Below the pieces are notes generated by a model. It saw nothing but the letters and a program-made list of their open reading frames with translations, made no database searches and was not told where the DNA came from. A DNA stretch of 64,000 nucleotides from Massilia sp. CFBP 13721. Lineage in GTDB: Bacteria; Pseudomonadota; Gammaproteobacteria; Burkholderiales; Burkholderiaceae_D. The position numbers and the translations under genes are program-made. The first letter of the stretch is position 1. The number at the start of each line of letters is the position of its first letter. Where the stretch lies: positions 124,001 to 188,000 of the forward strand of contig NZ_JACYUY010000005.1 in the NCBI RefSeq assembly GCF_014842025.1, written 5' to 3'. Below are positions 51,627 through 59,305 of the stretch, piece by piece.

Positions 51627-53522
51627 TTATGCAGCCATGCGCACCGTGCTGCGGCAGCCATCCATCAGGAAGGACAGGCCCACGACCAGCACCAGTTCGC
51701 CCTCGGCCGAACGCGCGGTGCCGGTGATGCCTTCCACCGTCAGCGCCGTCATCGGCTTGATGACCAGGTCGGCGGTGCCGTCGACCGCTTCCACCGCCAG
51801 GATGTACGGCTGCGGCGCATTGATGACGATACCGACGCGTTCCACCGCTTCCTCGTAGCCGAGCGAACCGGCCAGCGAGCGCACCGGCAGCGGACGGCCC
51901 TGGTCTTTCAGCACCGGGGCGCCGCCGACCATCGAGAAGGTTTCCGGCAGTTCGACCACGCGCTCGACCACCGCCATCGGCAGCGCCAGCGAGGCGCCGG
52001 ACGTCGAGACCAGCATGGTCGGCACGATCGACAGTTCGATCGGCAGGCGGATCGCGAACTTGGTGCCGTGGCCGAGCGAGGAATCGATGCGGATCGCGCC
52101 GCGGTTCTTTTCCACCGCCGTTTTCACGACATCCATGCCGACGCCGCGGCCCGAGACCGACGACGCCACTTCCTTGGTCGAGAAGCCCGGCAGGAACACC
52201 AGCTGGTAGGCGTCTTCGTCGCTCTGGGCGCCGTTTTCGCCGATCAGCCCCTTGTCGATGGCTTTGCGGCGCAGCTTGATCGGGTCCATGCCCTTGCCGT
52301 CGTCCTGCAGCACGATCATGACGCTGTTGGCTTCCTGCCAGGCTTTCAGCAGGATGAAGGCTTTCGCAGGCTTGCCGGCGGCGACACGCTCCTGCGGCGA
52401 TTCGACGCCATGGTCGAGCGCGTTGCGCAGCATGTGCACCAGCGGATCGTAGAGACTGTCCACGACGACGCGGTCGACTTCGGTCTCGGCGCCTTCGATG
52501 GTCAGCTCGACATCCTTGCCGAGGTCTTTCGCCAGCTCGCGCACCAGGCGCGGGAATTTCTGGAACAGGCGGCCCACCGGCTGCATGCGCGTGGCCAGCG
52601 TGGCGCGCTGCAGTTCGGCCGAATAGCGCGAGGCGCGTTCTAGCGTTTCGGTCAGCGTCGCCATCAGGGTGGCGGCCTGCCCTTCGAACTTGAACTGCGA
52701 CAGGCGCTCCAGCAGCACGGCGGCCTGGTTGGCGGCCTGCACCGATTCGCCGGCCACTTCCAGCAGCGCATCGAGTTTGACGGCATCGATGCGGATGCTT
52801 TCGTCCTTGGCCGGCGCCGCTGCGACAGGCTTGGCTTCGTTGCGGCGGTCGACGCCGTCCCAGCCGGGACGGGCCGCCGGTGCGGCTTCGTGCTGGACAG
52901 CCGGTGCGGCGGCAGGCGCTTGTGGCGCGGCCACGGCTGCGGTCACTGGCATCGGCACCGTGGCCGGGGCAGCCGCGGCAGTCGCGATCGCGGCGCTGGC
53001 CGGCACCACGGCGTTGTACATCGCGGGCCAGTCGAGTCCGTCATCACCGAGGGCGACAGGCGCAGCCACCGGAGCGGCGGCAACTGCTGGCGCCGCCACA
53101 AGCGCGGGCGCGGGTGCAGCAACCGGAGCCGCCTGCGCCTTGCCTTCGATCGCATCCGTCAGGATGCGTTCGAGGTCGGCCGGCATCGGCGCCAGCTGTT
53201 CCGGCGTGGCGCCGTTGTTCAGGTCGTTCAACTGGTCGGCGACGAAGCCCGAGGCTTGCAGCGCCGCCTCGATCGACAGCGGCGTGACCGGCGCGGCGCC
53301 CGTGCGCAGGGCGTCGAACAGATTCTCCGTCAGGTGGCACGCCGCGACCAGCGCCGGCAGGCCCATGAAGCCGGCACCGCCCTTGATCGTGTGGAACGAA
53401 CGAAACACCGCGTTCAGCGTTTCCTTGTTCTCCGGATCGCGTTCGAGGCGCAGGAGGTGCTCTTCAACATTGACTGCCAGATCCATCGCCTCGACGACGA
53501 AGTCCTTGAGCATATCGTCCAT
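51627..53522 (-). CDS. cheA: CheA-type chemotaxis histidine kinase without a visible P2 domain
   Basis: A 631-residue kinase. The HPt domain has phosphoacceptor H44 (RSFHTIKGGAGF). An Ala/Pro-rich linker of about 110 residues (125-235) replaces the usual P2 CheY-binding domain. The dimerisation region starts near 240 (IRIDAVKLDALLEVAGE), the ATPase has the N-box HMLRNALDHGVE (near 362) and GRGVGMDVVK, and a CheW-like domain ends the protein. The start overlaps the cheZ stop (TAATG). No cheW, cheY, cheR, cheB or receptor gene is in the window, so the array partners lie elsewhere. Confidence 0.92.
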   Translation of the reverse strand: MDDMLKDFVVEAMDLAVNVEEHLLRLERDPENKETLNAVFRSFHTIKGGAGFMGLPALVAACHLTENLFDALRTGAAPVTPLSIEAALQASGFVADQLNDLNNGATPEQLAPMPADLERILTDAIEGKAQAAPVAAPAPALVAAPAVAAAPVAAPVALGDDGLDWPAMYNAVVPASAAIATAAAAPATVPMPVTAAVAAPQAPAAAPAVQHEAAPAARPGWDGVDRRNEAKPVAAAPAKDESIRIDAVKLDALLEVAGESVQAANQAAVLLERLSQFKFEGQAATLMATLTETLERASRYSAELQRATLATRMQPVGRLFQKFPRLVRELAKDLGKDVELTIEGAETEVDRVVVDSLYDPLVHMLRNALDHGVESPQERVAAGKPAKAFILLKAWQEANSVMIVLQDDGKGMDPIKLRRKAIDKGLIGENGAQSDEDAYQLVFLPGFSTKEVASSVSGRGVGMDVVKTAVEKNRGAIRIDSSLGHGTKFAIRLPIELSIVPTMLVSTSGASLALPMAVVERVVELPETFSMVGGAPVLKDQGRPLPVRSLAGSLGYEEAVERVGIVINAPQPYILAVEAVDGTADLVIKPMTALTVEGITGTARSAEGELVLVVGLSFLMDGCRSTVRMAA

Positions 53523-54379
53523 TAGAATCCCAGATCGGCAAGTAGGTCGTCGACGTTATCCTGGTCCAGCGCCGCTTCCGGCACGGACGGGCCCGACATC
53601 AGTTGCACAGGTGCAGCTTCTTTTTCGGCCAGCTTGGCGCGCGTTTCCGGTGGCGCATTGTCGCGCAGCAGCTGGGCCAGTTCGTTCTCGACAGTCTTGG
53701 TGATCGCGACCACTTTCTTGATCAGCTGGCCGGTGATGTCCTGGAAGTCCTGGGCCATCATGATTTCCAGCAGGCGCGCCTTTTCCGCTTCGGTCGCTTC
53801 CGACACGGATTGCGAGAACTGGCGCGAATCGCCGGCCAGGGCCTTGAACTCGTCCAGGCTCAGCTTGCCCGCGAACAGCGCGTCCCAGCGGCCCGACATG
53901 TCCTGCGCCTGCTTGGACAGCTTGTCCTGCGCCGGCATGCCGTCGTCCAGGGTGTTGAGCACCTTGTTGGCGGCCTGCTCGGTCAGGGTGGCGACGTATT
54001 CCAGGCGGTCCTGGGCGTCGTTGATCTGCGACGACGCCTCGGACAGCGCGCGGTCATAGCCCAGTTCGCGGAGCGAATCGTGCAGCAGGCGCACGATCCC
54101 GCCCAGGCGTTCGTACATGTTCTTGTCGCCCTCGGCGCCGTCGTCGGCAGTGATCGCAGCTACGGGGGCAGCGGGAGCGGCGGCGGCCGTGGCCGGCACG
54201 GGCGCAGCCGCGGCGGCCGGCTTGTTTGAAGCGATCTGGTCGAACAGCGCGTCCAGGTCATCTTCATCGGCGGCAGAGGTAGCGGCGGGCGCGGCTGCTG
54301 CAGCCGGGGCCGGCGCACTGGCGCGCTGGGCTGCCACTTCCTCGAATAAGGCGTCGAAATCGTCGGCGGCGTCGGTCAT
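53522..54379 (-). CDS. cheZ: CheY phosphatase CheZ with duplicated N-terminal acidic motif
   Basis: A 285-residue CheZ. The four-helix core spans about residues 95-235 with the catalytic-region AQDFQDITGQLIKKV (the acid and glutamine of CheZ). The C-terminal tail DNVDDLLADLGF is the CheY-binding peptide. The N-terminus has two further copies of a similar motif, DDFDALFEEVA (6-16) and DDLDALFDQIA (40-50), separated by Ala/Pro linkers. The start at 54379 is supported by AGGGA upstream. The cheA ATG overlaps its TAA. Confidence 0.9.
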   Translation of the reverse strand: MTDAADDFDALFEEVAAQRASAPAPAAAAAPAATSAADEDDLDALFDQIASNKPAAAAAPVPATAAAAPAAPVAAITADDGAEGDKNMYERLGGIVRLLHDSLRELGYDRALSEASSQINDAQDRLEYVATLTEQAANKVLNTLDDGMPAQDKLSKQAQDMSGRWDALFAGKLSLDEFKALAGDSRQFSQSVSEATEAEKARLLEIMMAQDFQDITGQLIKKVVAITKTVENELAQLLRDNAPPETRAKLAEKEAAPVQLMSGPSVPEAALDQDNVDDLLADLGF

Positions 54380-54759
54380 AGTCCCTGCTTCTCCATAATA
54401 TGAATATGTCGCAATCTTGCGTGCTTCGGTCCGGTGGATGCGGACTTCCACGCGCGTCATGCCGCCGCCGGAAGCCCAAAAATCGTTAGCGAGTGTAGCA
54501 GTGCAGTTGCCGTAGGTAAATATCGGAAAAAGCAATACGCTGAAATGGACAAGGAAACTTAATTCCGGGACAATAAAACCGTGCCGTTCCTGACTATTTT
54601 CGCAAGTCAGGTGTTGTTTTGTGGTCGCGTCGATTGTGCACTGTTTTCGGACGCCTTCTTGCAAAGCGAGCTCATCATTGAGCGAAGTCAACAGGTTGCG
54701 CTATCGCAAGCCTGGCACACTTAGCAGCAGCCACAATACGTAGCGTATGGAGGCTCACC
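54380..54759. other. divergent gap between cheZ and the universal stress gene
   Basis: A gene-free stretch of 380 bases, AT-richer than its surroundings in 54480-54620. It should hold the cheZ and usp promoters, but I see no clear -35/-10 pair, operator or repeat in it. A 60-residue-scale upstream extension of the cheZ frame runs through it but is not family-like. Confidence 0.5.
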
Positions 54760-55227
54760 ATGTACCGGAAAATCCTGATCACCACCGACGGCTCGGCCGT
54801 CTCCCAGCACACGGCCTGCGCCGGGGTCAAGTTCGCGCACCAGATGGGGGCCGAAGTGCTGGCCCTGTTCGTCGCACCGGACTACCAGTATCCGGTGTAC
54901 GTCGAGATCATTCCGCCCTCGTATCCCAGCGAAGACGACTACACCAGCCAGATGCGGCGCACCGGCGAGGACTACATGGGCCGCATCATGCGCTCCTGCG
55001 AGCAGGCCGGGCTGCAACACAGCTGCATGACCGCGTTTTCCGACGCCACGGCCCAGAAGATCGTCGACGTCGCCGAGCAGGAAGGGTGCGACCTGATTTT
55101 CATGGGTTCGCACGGGCGCAGCGGCTGGGGCCAGCTCCTGCTGGGCAGCGTGACCAATAAAGTGTTGTCGCATACGACCCGGCCGGTCCTGGTGCACCGG
55201 CTGATCAACGAGCCAGCCTCGACCTGA
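54760..55227 (+). CDS. universal stress protein UspA family
   Basis: A 155-residue single-domain USP. YRKILITTDGS starts the fold, and the ATP-binding motif G-2x-G-9x-G-S is present as GSHGRSGWGQLLLGSVTNKVL, so it is the nucleotide-binding type. It has an insert PDYQYPVYVEIIPPSYPSEDDY after the second strand, common in this group. It is followed by a response-regulator gene 73 bases later on the same strand, a possible co-transcribed pair. Confidence 0.92.
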   Translation: MYRKILITTDGSAVSQHTACAGVKFAHQMGAEVLALFVAPDYQYPVYVEIIPPSYPSEDDYTSQMRRTGEDYMGRIMRSCEQAGLQHSCMTAFSDATAQKIVDVAEQEGCDLIFMGSHGRSGWGQLLLGSVTNKVLSHTTRPVLVHRLINEPAST

Positions 55228-55300
55228 TGGCGGCGCCGGCACGCCGCGCCGCGGCGTGCCCACTATACAGCCGCGGACCACGTGGCGAGGGGATGCATTC

Positions 55301-55945
55301 ATGATAAGAATCGTCATTGCAGATGATCATACGATCATGCGCGAAGGGCTGAAACGGATCCTCGACGGCGCGCTCGACGTCGAGATTGTCGGCGAAGCGA
55401 CCAATGGCTTCGAAGTGCTCTCGCTGGTGCGCCAGGGCGGCTTCGACCTGCTGCTGCTCGATTTGTCGATGCCCGGGCGCAGCGGCGTCGACCTGATCCG
55501 CCAGGTGCGCAGCGAGGCGCCCAAGCTGGCCATCCTGATCCTCACCATGCACGAAGAGGAACAGTATGCGGTGCGCGCCATCCGCGCCGGCGCCCAGGGC
55601 TATCTCACCAAGGAAAGCGCGGGTACCCAGTTGGTCGGTGCGATCCGCAAGGTGGCCTCGGGCCGGCCCTACATCAGCACCGAAGTGGCCGAGCAGCTGG
55701 CACTGAACATCATGGCGCCCAACGAGCAGCTGTTGCACAAACAACTCTCGGACCGCGAATTCGAGGTGTTTTCGCTGCTCGTCGGCGGCAAATCGATCAC
55801 CGAAATCGCCAACAACCTGCACTTGTCGGTGAAGACCGTGAGTACGCACAAGACGCGCATCATGCAAAAGATGGGGATGACCTCGCTGTCGGAAATGGTC
55901 CAATACGCTGTTGCGCACCGCTTGCTCGCCCCATTGAAAGCCTGA
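55301..55945 (+). CDS. NarL/LuxR-family response regulator
   Basis: A 214-residue two-domain regulator. The receiver has the acidic pair DD (IADDHTIMREG), phosphoacceptor D53 or D54 (LLLLDLSMPGRSG), T83-type threonine (ILTMHEE) and K105 (YLTKESAG). The C-terminal HTH_LuxR reads LSDREFEVFSLLVGGKSITEIANNLHLSVKTVSTHKTRIMQKMG. No histidine kinase gene is adjacent. The usp gene upstream and Crp/Fnr gene downstream suggest a stress or low-oxygen circuit; this is inference from neighbours. Confidence 0.93.
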   Translation: MIRIVIADDHTIMREGLKRILDGALDVEIVGEATNGFEVLSLVRQGGFDLLLLDLSMPGRSGVDLIRQVRSEAPKLAILILTMHEEEQYAVRAIRAGAQGYLTKESAGTQLVGAIRKVASGRPYISTEVAEQLALNIMAPNEQLLHKQLSDREFEVFSLLVGGKSITEIANNLHLSVKTVSTHKTRIMQKMGMTSLSEMVQYAVAHRLLAPLKA

Positions 55946-56295
55946 ACCCCGATAACAACGTTTGACAGCGGCGGGCGGGCATTTGTGCCTTGCCCGCCAC
56001 GCTTTCACCACACTTCCCTCGCTCTGCCAGCAACTCGCCGCACCGTTTCCTGCCCCGCGACGCCCCGCTTCAGTAAGAATATTCCTACAGTACTAGTTCC
56101 TCTCCTACCTACACATTCAGCCATTGCTGATACCCATGCCGAACTCGTGTTGGCATACTGAATTCAGCGTATCGACTTGCTTGCGATCTAATTTCTCTCC
56201 GTAAGCCAAGCCTCCCGCTTGATGAATCCTATTGAAGCACCCGGTAGCGGCCCCGTCCCATGCCCTGCCAGAAGATTTCTTCACCGGAGATGAGC
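55946..56295. other. gap upstream of the Crp/Fnr gene
   Basis: A gene-free stretch of 350 bases. It includes two TCCTAC motifs near 56093 and 56103 resembling the GTCCTAC element seen near 9193 and 10336. No FNR-type TTGAT-N4-ATCAA site was found. The promoter of the regulator gene is expected here but was not assigned. Confidence 0.4.
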
Positions 56296-57153
56296 ATGCA
56301 GTCCCAGCCAACGCCAGAACAACGCAACGCCTCGTCGACCATGCATTCCACCCCCATGGAAGCAGGCCGCCAACGCCAGGGCCGCCTGTGGTCCAACCTG
56401 AAAGAAGTCTGCGACCTGCTGCACATCCCGGCCGCCGTCTCCATCAATTCCGAAGAACTGCTGTTCCAGCACGTACAGTTCAAGACCGGCCAGCGCGTCC
56501 ACACCATCGGCCAGGCCTTCGACACCCTGTACATCGTCAACTCCGGCTTCCTGAAAACGGTGCTGATCGACGAGTTCGGCAACGAACAGGTGCTGAGCTT
56601 CCCGATGAAGGGCGACATGCTCGGCGTCGACGGCATCCACACCCGCCACTACGCCTCCGAGGCCGTGGCCCTGTCCGACTGCGACCTGATCCTGCTGCCG
56701 TTCAAGAAGCTGACCGCCCTCGGCCGCGTGCACATGGAGCTGGAAAACCTGATGTACGGCGTCATGAGCCGCGAGCTGGTGCGCGAACAGGCCATGATCG
56801 GCATGCTCGGCGCCCTCTCCGCCGAGGCGCGCGTGGCCCGCTTCCTGGTCTCGCTGGCCGACCGCTTCGCCGCCATGGGCTACTCGAGCAAGCTGTTCAA
56901 CCTGCGCATGACGCGCCACGAGATCGGCAGCTACCTGGGCCTGACGCTGGAAACGGTGAGCCGCACCTTGTCTGCCTTCAATGAGATCGGGCTCATTACC
57001 GTCGACCAGCGCACCATCGGCATCAAGGATCCGGAAGCCCTGAAAACCCTGCGCCGCCTGCCACCGTCGCGCTCGCGTACCAAGGCGGCCGGCACCAAGC
57101 AAAAAGCCGAGCTCGATGCAGCCGGCGACGATCAGGTGCTGGCCACGGCCTGA
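56296..57153 (+). CDS. Crp/Fnr-family transcriptional regulator
   Basis: A 285-residue regulator with a cyclic-nucleotide-type sensor domain (residues 50-165) and a C-terminal winged helix-turn-helix whose recognition helix lies in MTRHEIGSYLGLTLETVSRTLS. The E-x-x-S-R pattern matches FNR-type DNA specificity. The N-terminal cysteine cluster that holds the FNR 4Fe-4S cluster is absent, so it is FixK/Dnr-like rather than an oxygen-sensing FNR. I start at 56296 because CGGAG is six bases upstream. A terminator follows. Confidence 0.9.
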   Translation: MQSQPTPEQRNASSTMHSTPMEAGRQRQGRLWSNLKEVCDLLHIPAAVSINSEELLFQHVQFKTGQRVHTIGQAFDTLYIVNSGFLKTVLIDEFGNEQVLSFPMKGDMLGVDGIHTRHYASEAVALSDCDLILLPFKKLTALGRVHMELENLMYGVMSRELVREQAMIGMLGALSAEARVARFLVSLADRFAAMGYSSKLFNLRMTRHEIGSYLGLTLETVSRTLSAFNEIGLITVDQRTIGIKDPEALKTLRRLPPSRSRTKAAGTKQKAELDAAGDDQVLATA

Positions 57154-57191
57154 TTGACTGCCTCCTTGCCGGTTGCTGCGGCAAAGGCAAA

Positions 57192-57242
57192 AACAGCTCC
57201 GACATGGTGGTTTCTTCGCGAGACCAGAATGTCGGAGTTGTT
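57192..57242 (+). terminator. terminator of the Crp/Fnr gene
   Basis: A 14-bp stem (AACAGCTCCGACAT / ATGTCGGAGTTGTT, one G-U pair) with a 23-base loop, running into TTTTATTTTG, 38 bases after the stop codon. Confidence 0.82.
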
Positions 57243-57294
57243 TTATTTTGTGGGATGGCTGTAAGAGGTTGCGCAGCCGAATCTTAGAACGTAG

Positions 57295-57427
57295 GGATGT
57301 AGGGTGGGCGGGTCCCCCGCCCACGCGTTCAGCGGACAGGTGCAAACCACCCTGCGTTTTCACTGCCGCTGGTTGAACGCGTGGGCGGATTCAGTCCCCC
57401 GGACTAAATCCCGCCCACCCTACATCC
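57295..57427. repeat. nested inverted repeat, copy 7 (perfect 18-bp outer arms)
   Basis: Outer arms at 57295-57312 and 57410-57427 are exact reverse complements (GGATGTAGGGTGGGCGGG). Inner segments with GCCCACGCGTTCA and TGAACGCGTGGGC also pair, so the element is a double hairpin. The TGAACGCG segment is shared with copy 5. It lies between the Crp/Fnr gene and the convergent glycine-zipper gene. Confidence 0.88.
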
Positions 57428-57468
57428 TGCCAAACTCGTTCCGTGTACGTCCAGTAAGCACCAGCGCG

Positions 57469-58581
57469 TCATTGATCTCGCGACAAGACCCCATTATTCA
57501 CACGCACCGGATCGCCGACGCGGAAACCCGGATCGTTGTCATACTGCAGCGTCTGCGTGGCCCCGTTCCCCGCATAGCGCACCACGACTTCGTAGCGCTG
57601 GGCCTGGCGTTGGTTGCGCTGGATGGCGTTGCCCGCGACTGCGCCGCCGATGGCGCCAGCGGCAGTGGCCGCCTTGCGACCACTGCCGCTGCCGACCTGG
57701 TTGCCCAGCAGGCCACCGACCACCGCACCGGCCGCCGTGCCGAGGTAATTGCCTTGCCCATTCACTTCGACCACGTTGACCGCTTCCACGGTCGCGCAGT
57801 TGGTGCAGTAGCGCGCTGTCCGCGGCGCGCTCGTTGCCACGGCGGGTCCTGCGACCGGGCGCGGCCCGCCGGCCAGCAATGGACGGCCCAGCACCTGCTC
57901 CGTGTAGCGGCCGTTGGCGCGGATCGTCGCCGTCACCCGGCTGTTGGGGGCGATGCGGTCGTCGCGGCGGATCGTGTAGTCGGCCGCGTATTCGCCCGGG
58001 CGCACTTCCGGCAGGAAGAACACGCCGCGCGCGCCGGCCATGGTCAACTCGACGCGGGCGCCGGGTGTGCCGAAGACGGTAAAGCCGAGGTCGTTGCCGG
58101 GCGCCAGTTCGTCGCTGGCGCGCACTTCGAAGCGCTCGATGCGCGGCACCGACGCCAGGTCGCCGCGGCGGTTCGGACGCGGGGCGCCGTCGCGCACCAC
58201 CGATTCGCTCAGCACGTCGGTCGCCACGCGGTTGCCCACACGCAGGTTGGCGGTGACGGCGCTGGTATTCACGATGCGGTCGCGCGCACCGATGACGTAG
58301 GTGCCGACATACTGGCCAGGTTCGGTTTCGGTCATGTGCACGTTGCGCGTGGCGCCGTCGATGCGCAGCGTGGCATTGCCGCCGGGCGTGCCGTACAGGT
58401 CGAAATGCAACTCGACGCCGGGCGCCAGGCGCCGCACTTCCTCGACATTGAAGCCACGGATCGACGGTCCGCGGCTGTCGCGTTCATATTGCTGGGCATG
58501 CGCGGCGGCCGGCGCCAGCGTCATGGAGCACAACGGCAATAGCGCGACCAATGTTGTACTCAGGGTATGGCGAAGCTTCAT
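57469..58581 (-). CDS. exported protein with two tandem beta-domains and a glycine zipper
   Basis: A 370-residue exported protein (signal peptide MKLRHTLSTTLVALLPLCSM, cut near AHAQQ). Two similar units, residues 41-128 and 148-234, each contain L-A-P-G-x-[ED]-L-x-F-x-[LV]-[YF]-GTPG and P-G-[QE]-Y-x-x-x-Y-x-I-x-x-x-D-R-I, suggesting a duplicated beta-sandwich. A CTNC pair (259-262) and a glycine zipper (281-320, GTAAGAVVGGLLGNQVGSG) follow, the latter expected to pack in or against the outer membrane (Rick_17kDa-type). Function unknown; an envelope role is likely. Confidence 0.82.
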   Translation of the reverse strand: MKLRHTLSTTLVALLPLCSMTLAPAAAHAQQYERDSRGPSIRGFNVEEVRRLAPGVELHFDLYGTPGGNATLRIDGATRNVHMTETEPGQYVGTYVIGARDRIVNTSAVTANLRVGNRVATDVLSESVVRDGAPRPNRRGDLASVPRIERFEVRASDELAPGNDLGFTVFGTPGARVELTMAGARGVFFLPEVRPGEYAADYTIRRDDRIAPNSRVTATIRANGRYTEQVLGRPLLAGGPRPVAGPAVATSAPRTARYCTNCATVEAVNVVEVNGQGNYLGTAAGAVVGGLLGNQVGSGSGRKAATAAGAIGGAVAGNAIQRNQRQAQRYEVVVRYAGNGATQTLQYDNDPGFRVGDPVRVNNGVLSRDQ

Positions 58582-58654
58582 GGCATGTCTCCTTTTCGAT
58601 GGGCCGACTTAGCGTACATACACGGTACGCCAATGCCCAAAAGAAAACAGTGCG

Positions 58655-59305
58655 CTAACGTACGCTGTGCACGGCCTCGCCTGACGTGACGAAAATGGCG
58701 TCGCCCGCCTCGCGTGCGACCACGTGGCCGCCGGTGAACGCGCCGAACGACGGCAGGATCATGCGCTCGCTGCCGACGACGAAGCACGGCAGGCGCAGTG
58801 AATCGAAACGCGTGGCCAGCACCCAGGCCGGATGCACGTGCCCGGCCAGCGCATAGCCTCCCGTGTCGACGTCGGGATGATGGCAAAACGCAAACGGCCC
58901 GACCATGTGCGGCTCGTCCACCAGTTCGATGCCGAGGGTCGCCGCCGGATCGCCGGCATGCTTGTCGTGGTTGCCGCGCACCAGGGTCAGGCGCAGGTCG
59001 CGGCGCCGCTCGCGCCAGGCCAGCATCGCCTGCTGGGTGCTGGACGCGTGCGCGGCGCGCGCGTGCAGGAAGTCGCCCAGGAAGACGACGTGGCGCGCGC
59101 CGTGGGCGTCGATCAGGGCGTCGAGCCCGAGCAGGTTTTCGCTGGTGGTACCGCGCGGCACGGGAATGCCCTGCGCGCGGAACGAGGCCGCCTTGCCGAA
59201 GTGGATGTCGGCAATGATCAGCATCGATTGCGCCGGCCAGAACACGGCTTTTTCAGGCAAAAGCAACAACTTTTCACCAGCAACTTCAACTTCAGACACC
59301 GTCAT
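58655..59305 (-). CDS. pdeM: ligase-associated DNA damage response endonuclease PdeM
   Basis: A 216-residue metallophosphoesterase. The metal-binding motifs are [30 protein letters not shown] and AGHVHPAW. Homologues are manganese-dependent DNA nucleases encoded with Lhr-core helicase, ATP-dependent ligase and an exonuclease. The ATG overlaps the helicase stop by four bases (ATGA). It is the last gene of the operon. Confidence 0.93.
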   Translation of the reverse strand: MTVSEVEVAGEKLLLLPEKAVFWPAQSMLIIADIHFGKAASFRAQGIPVPRGTTSENLLGLDALIDAHGARHVVFLGDFLHARAAHASSTQQAMLAWRERRRDLRLTLVRGNHDKHAGDPAATLGIELVDEPHMVGPFAFCHHPDVDTGGYALAGHVHPAWVLATRFDSLRLPCFVVGSERMILPSFGAFTGGHVVAREAGDAIFVTSGEAVHSVR

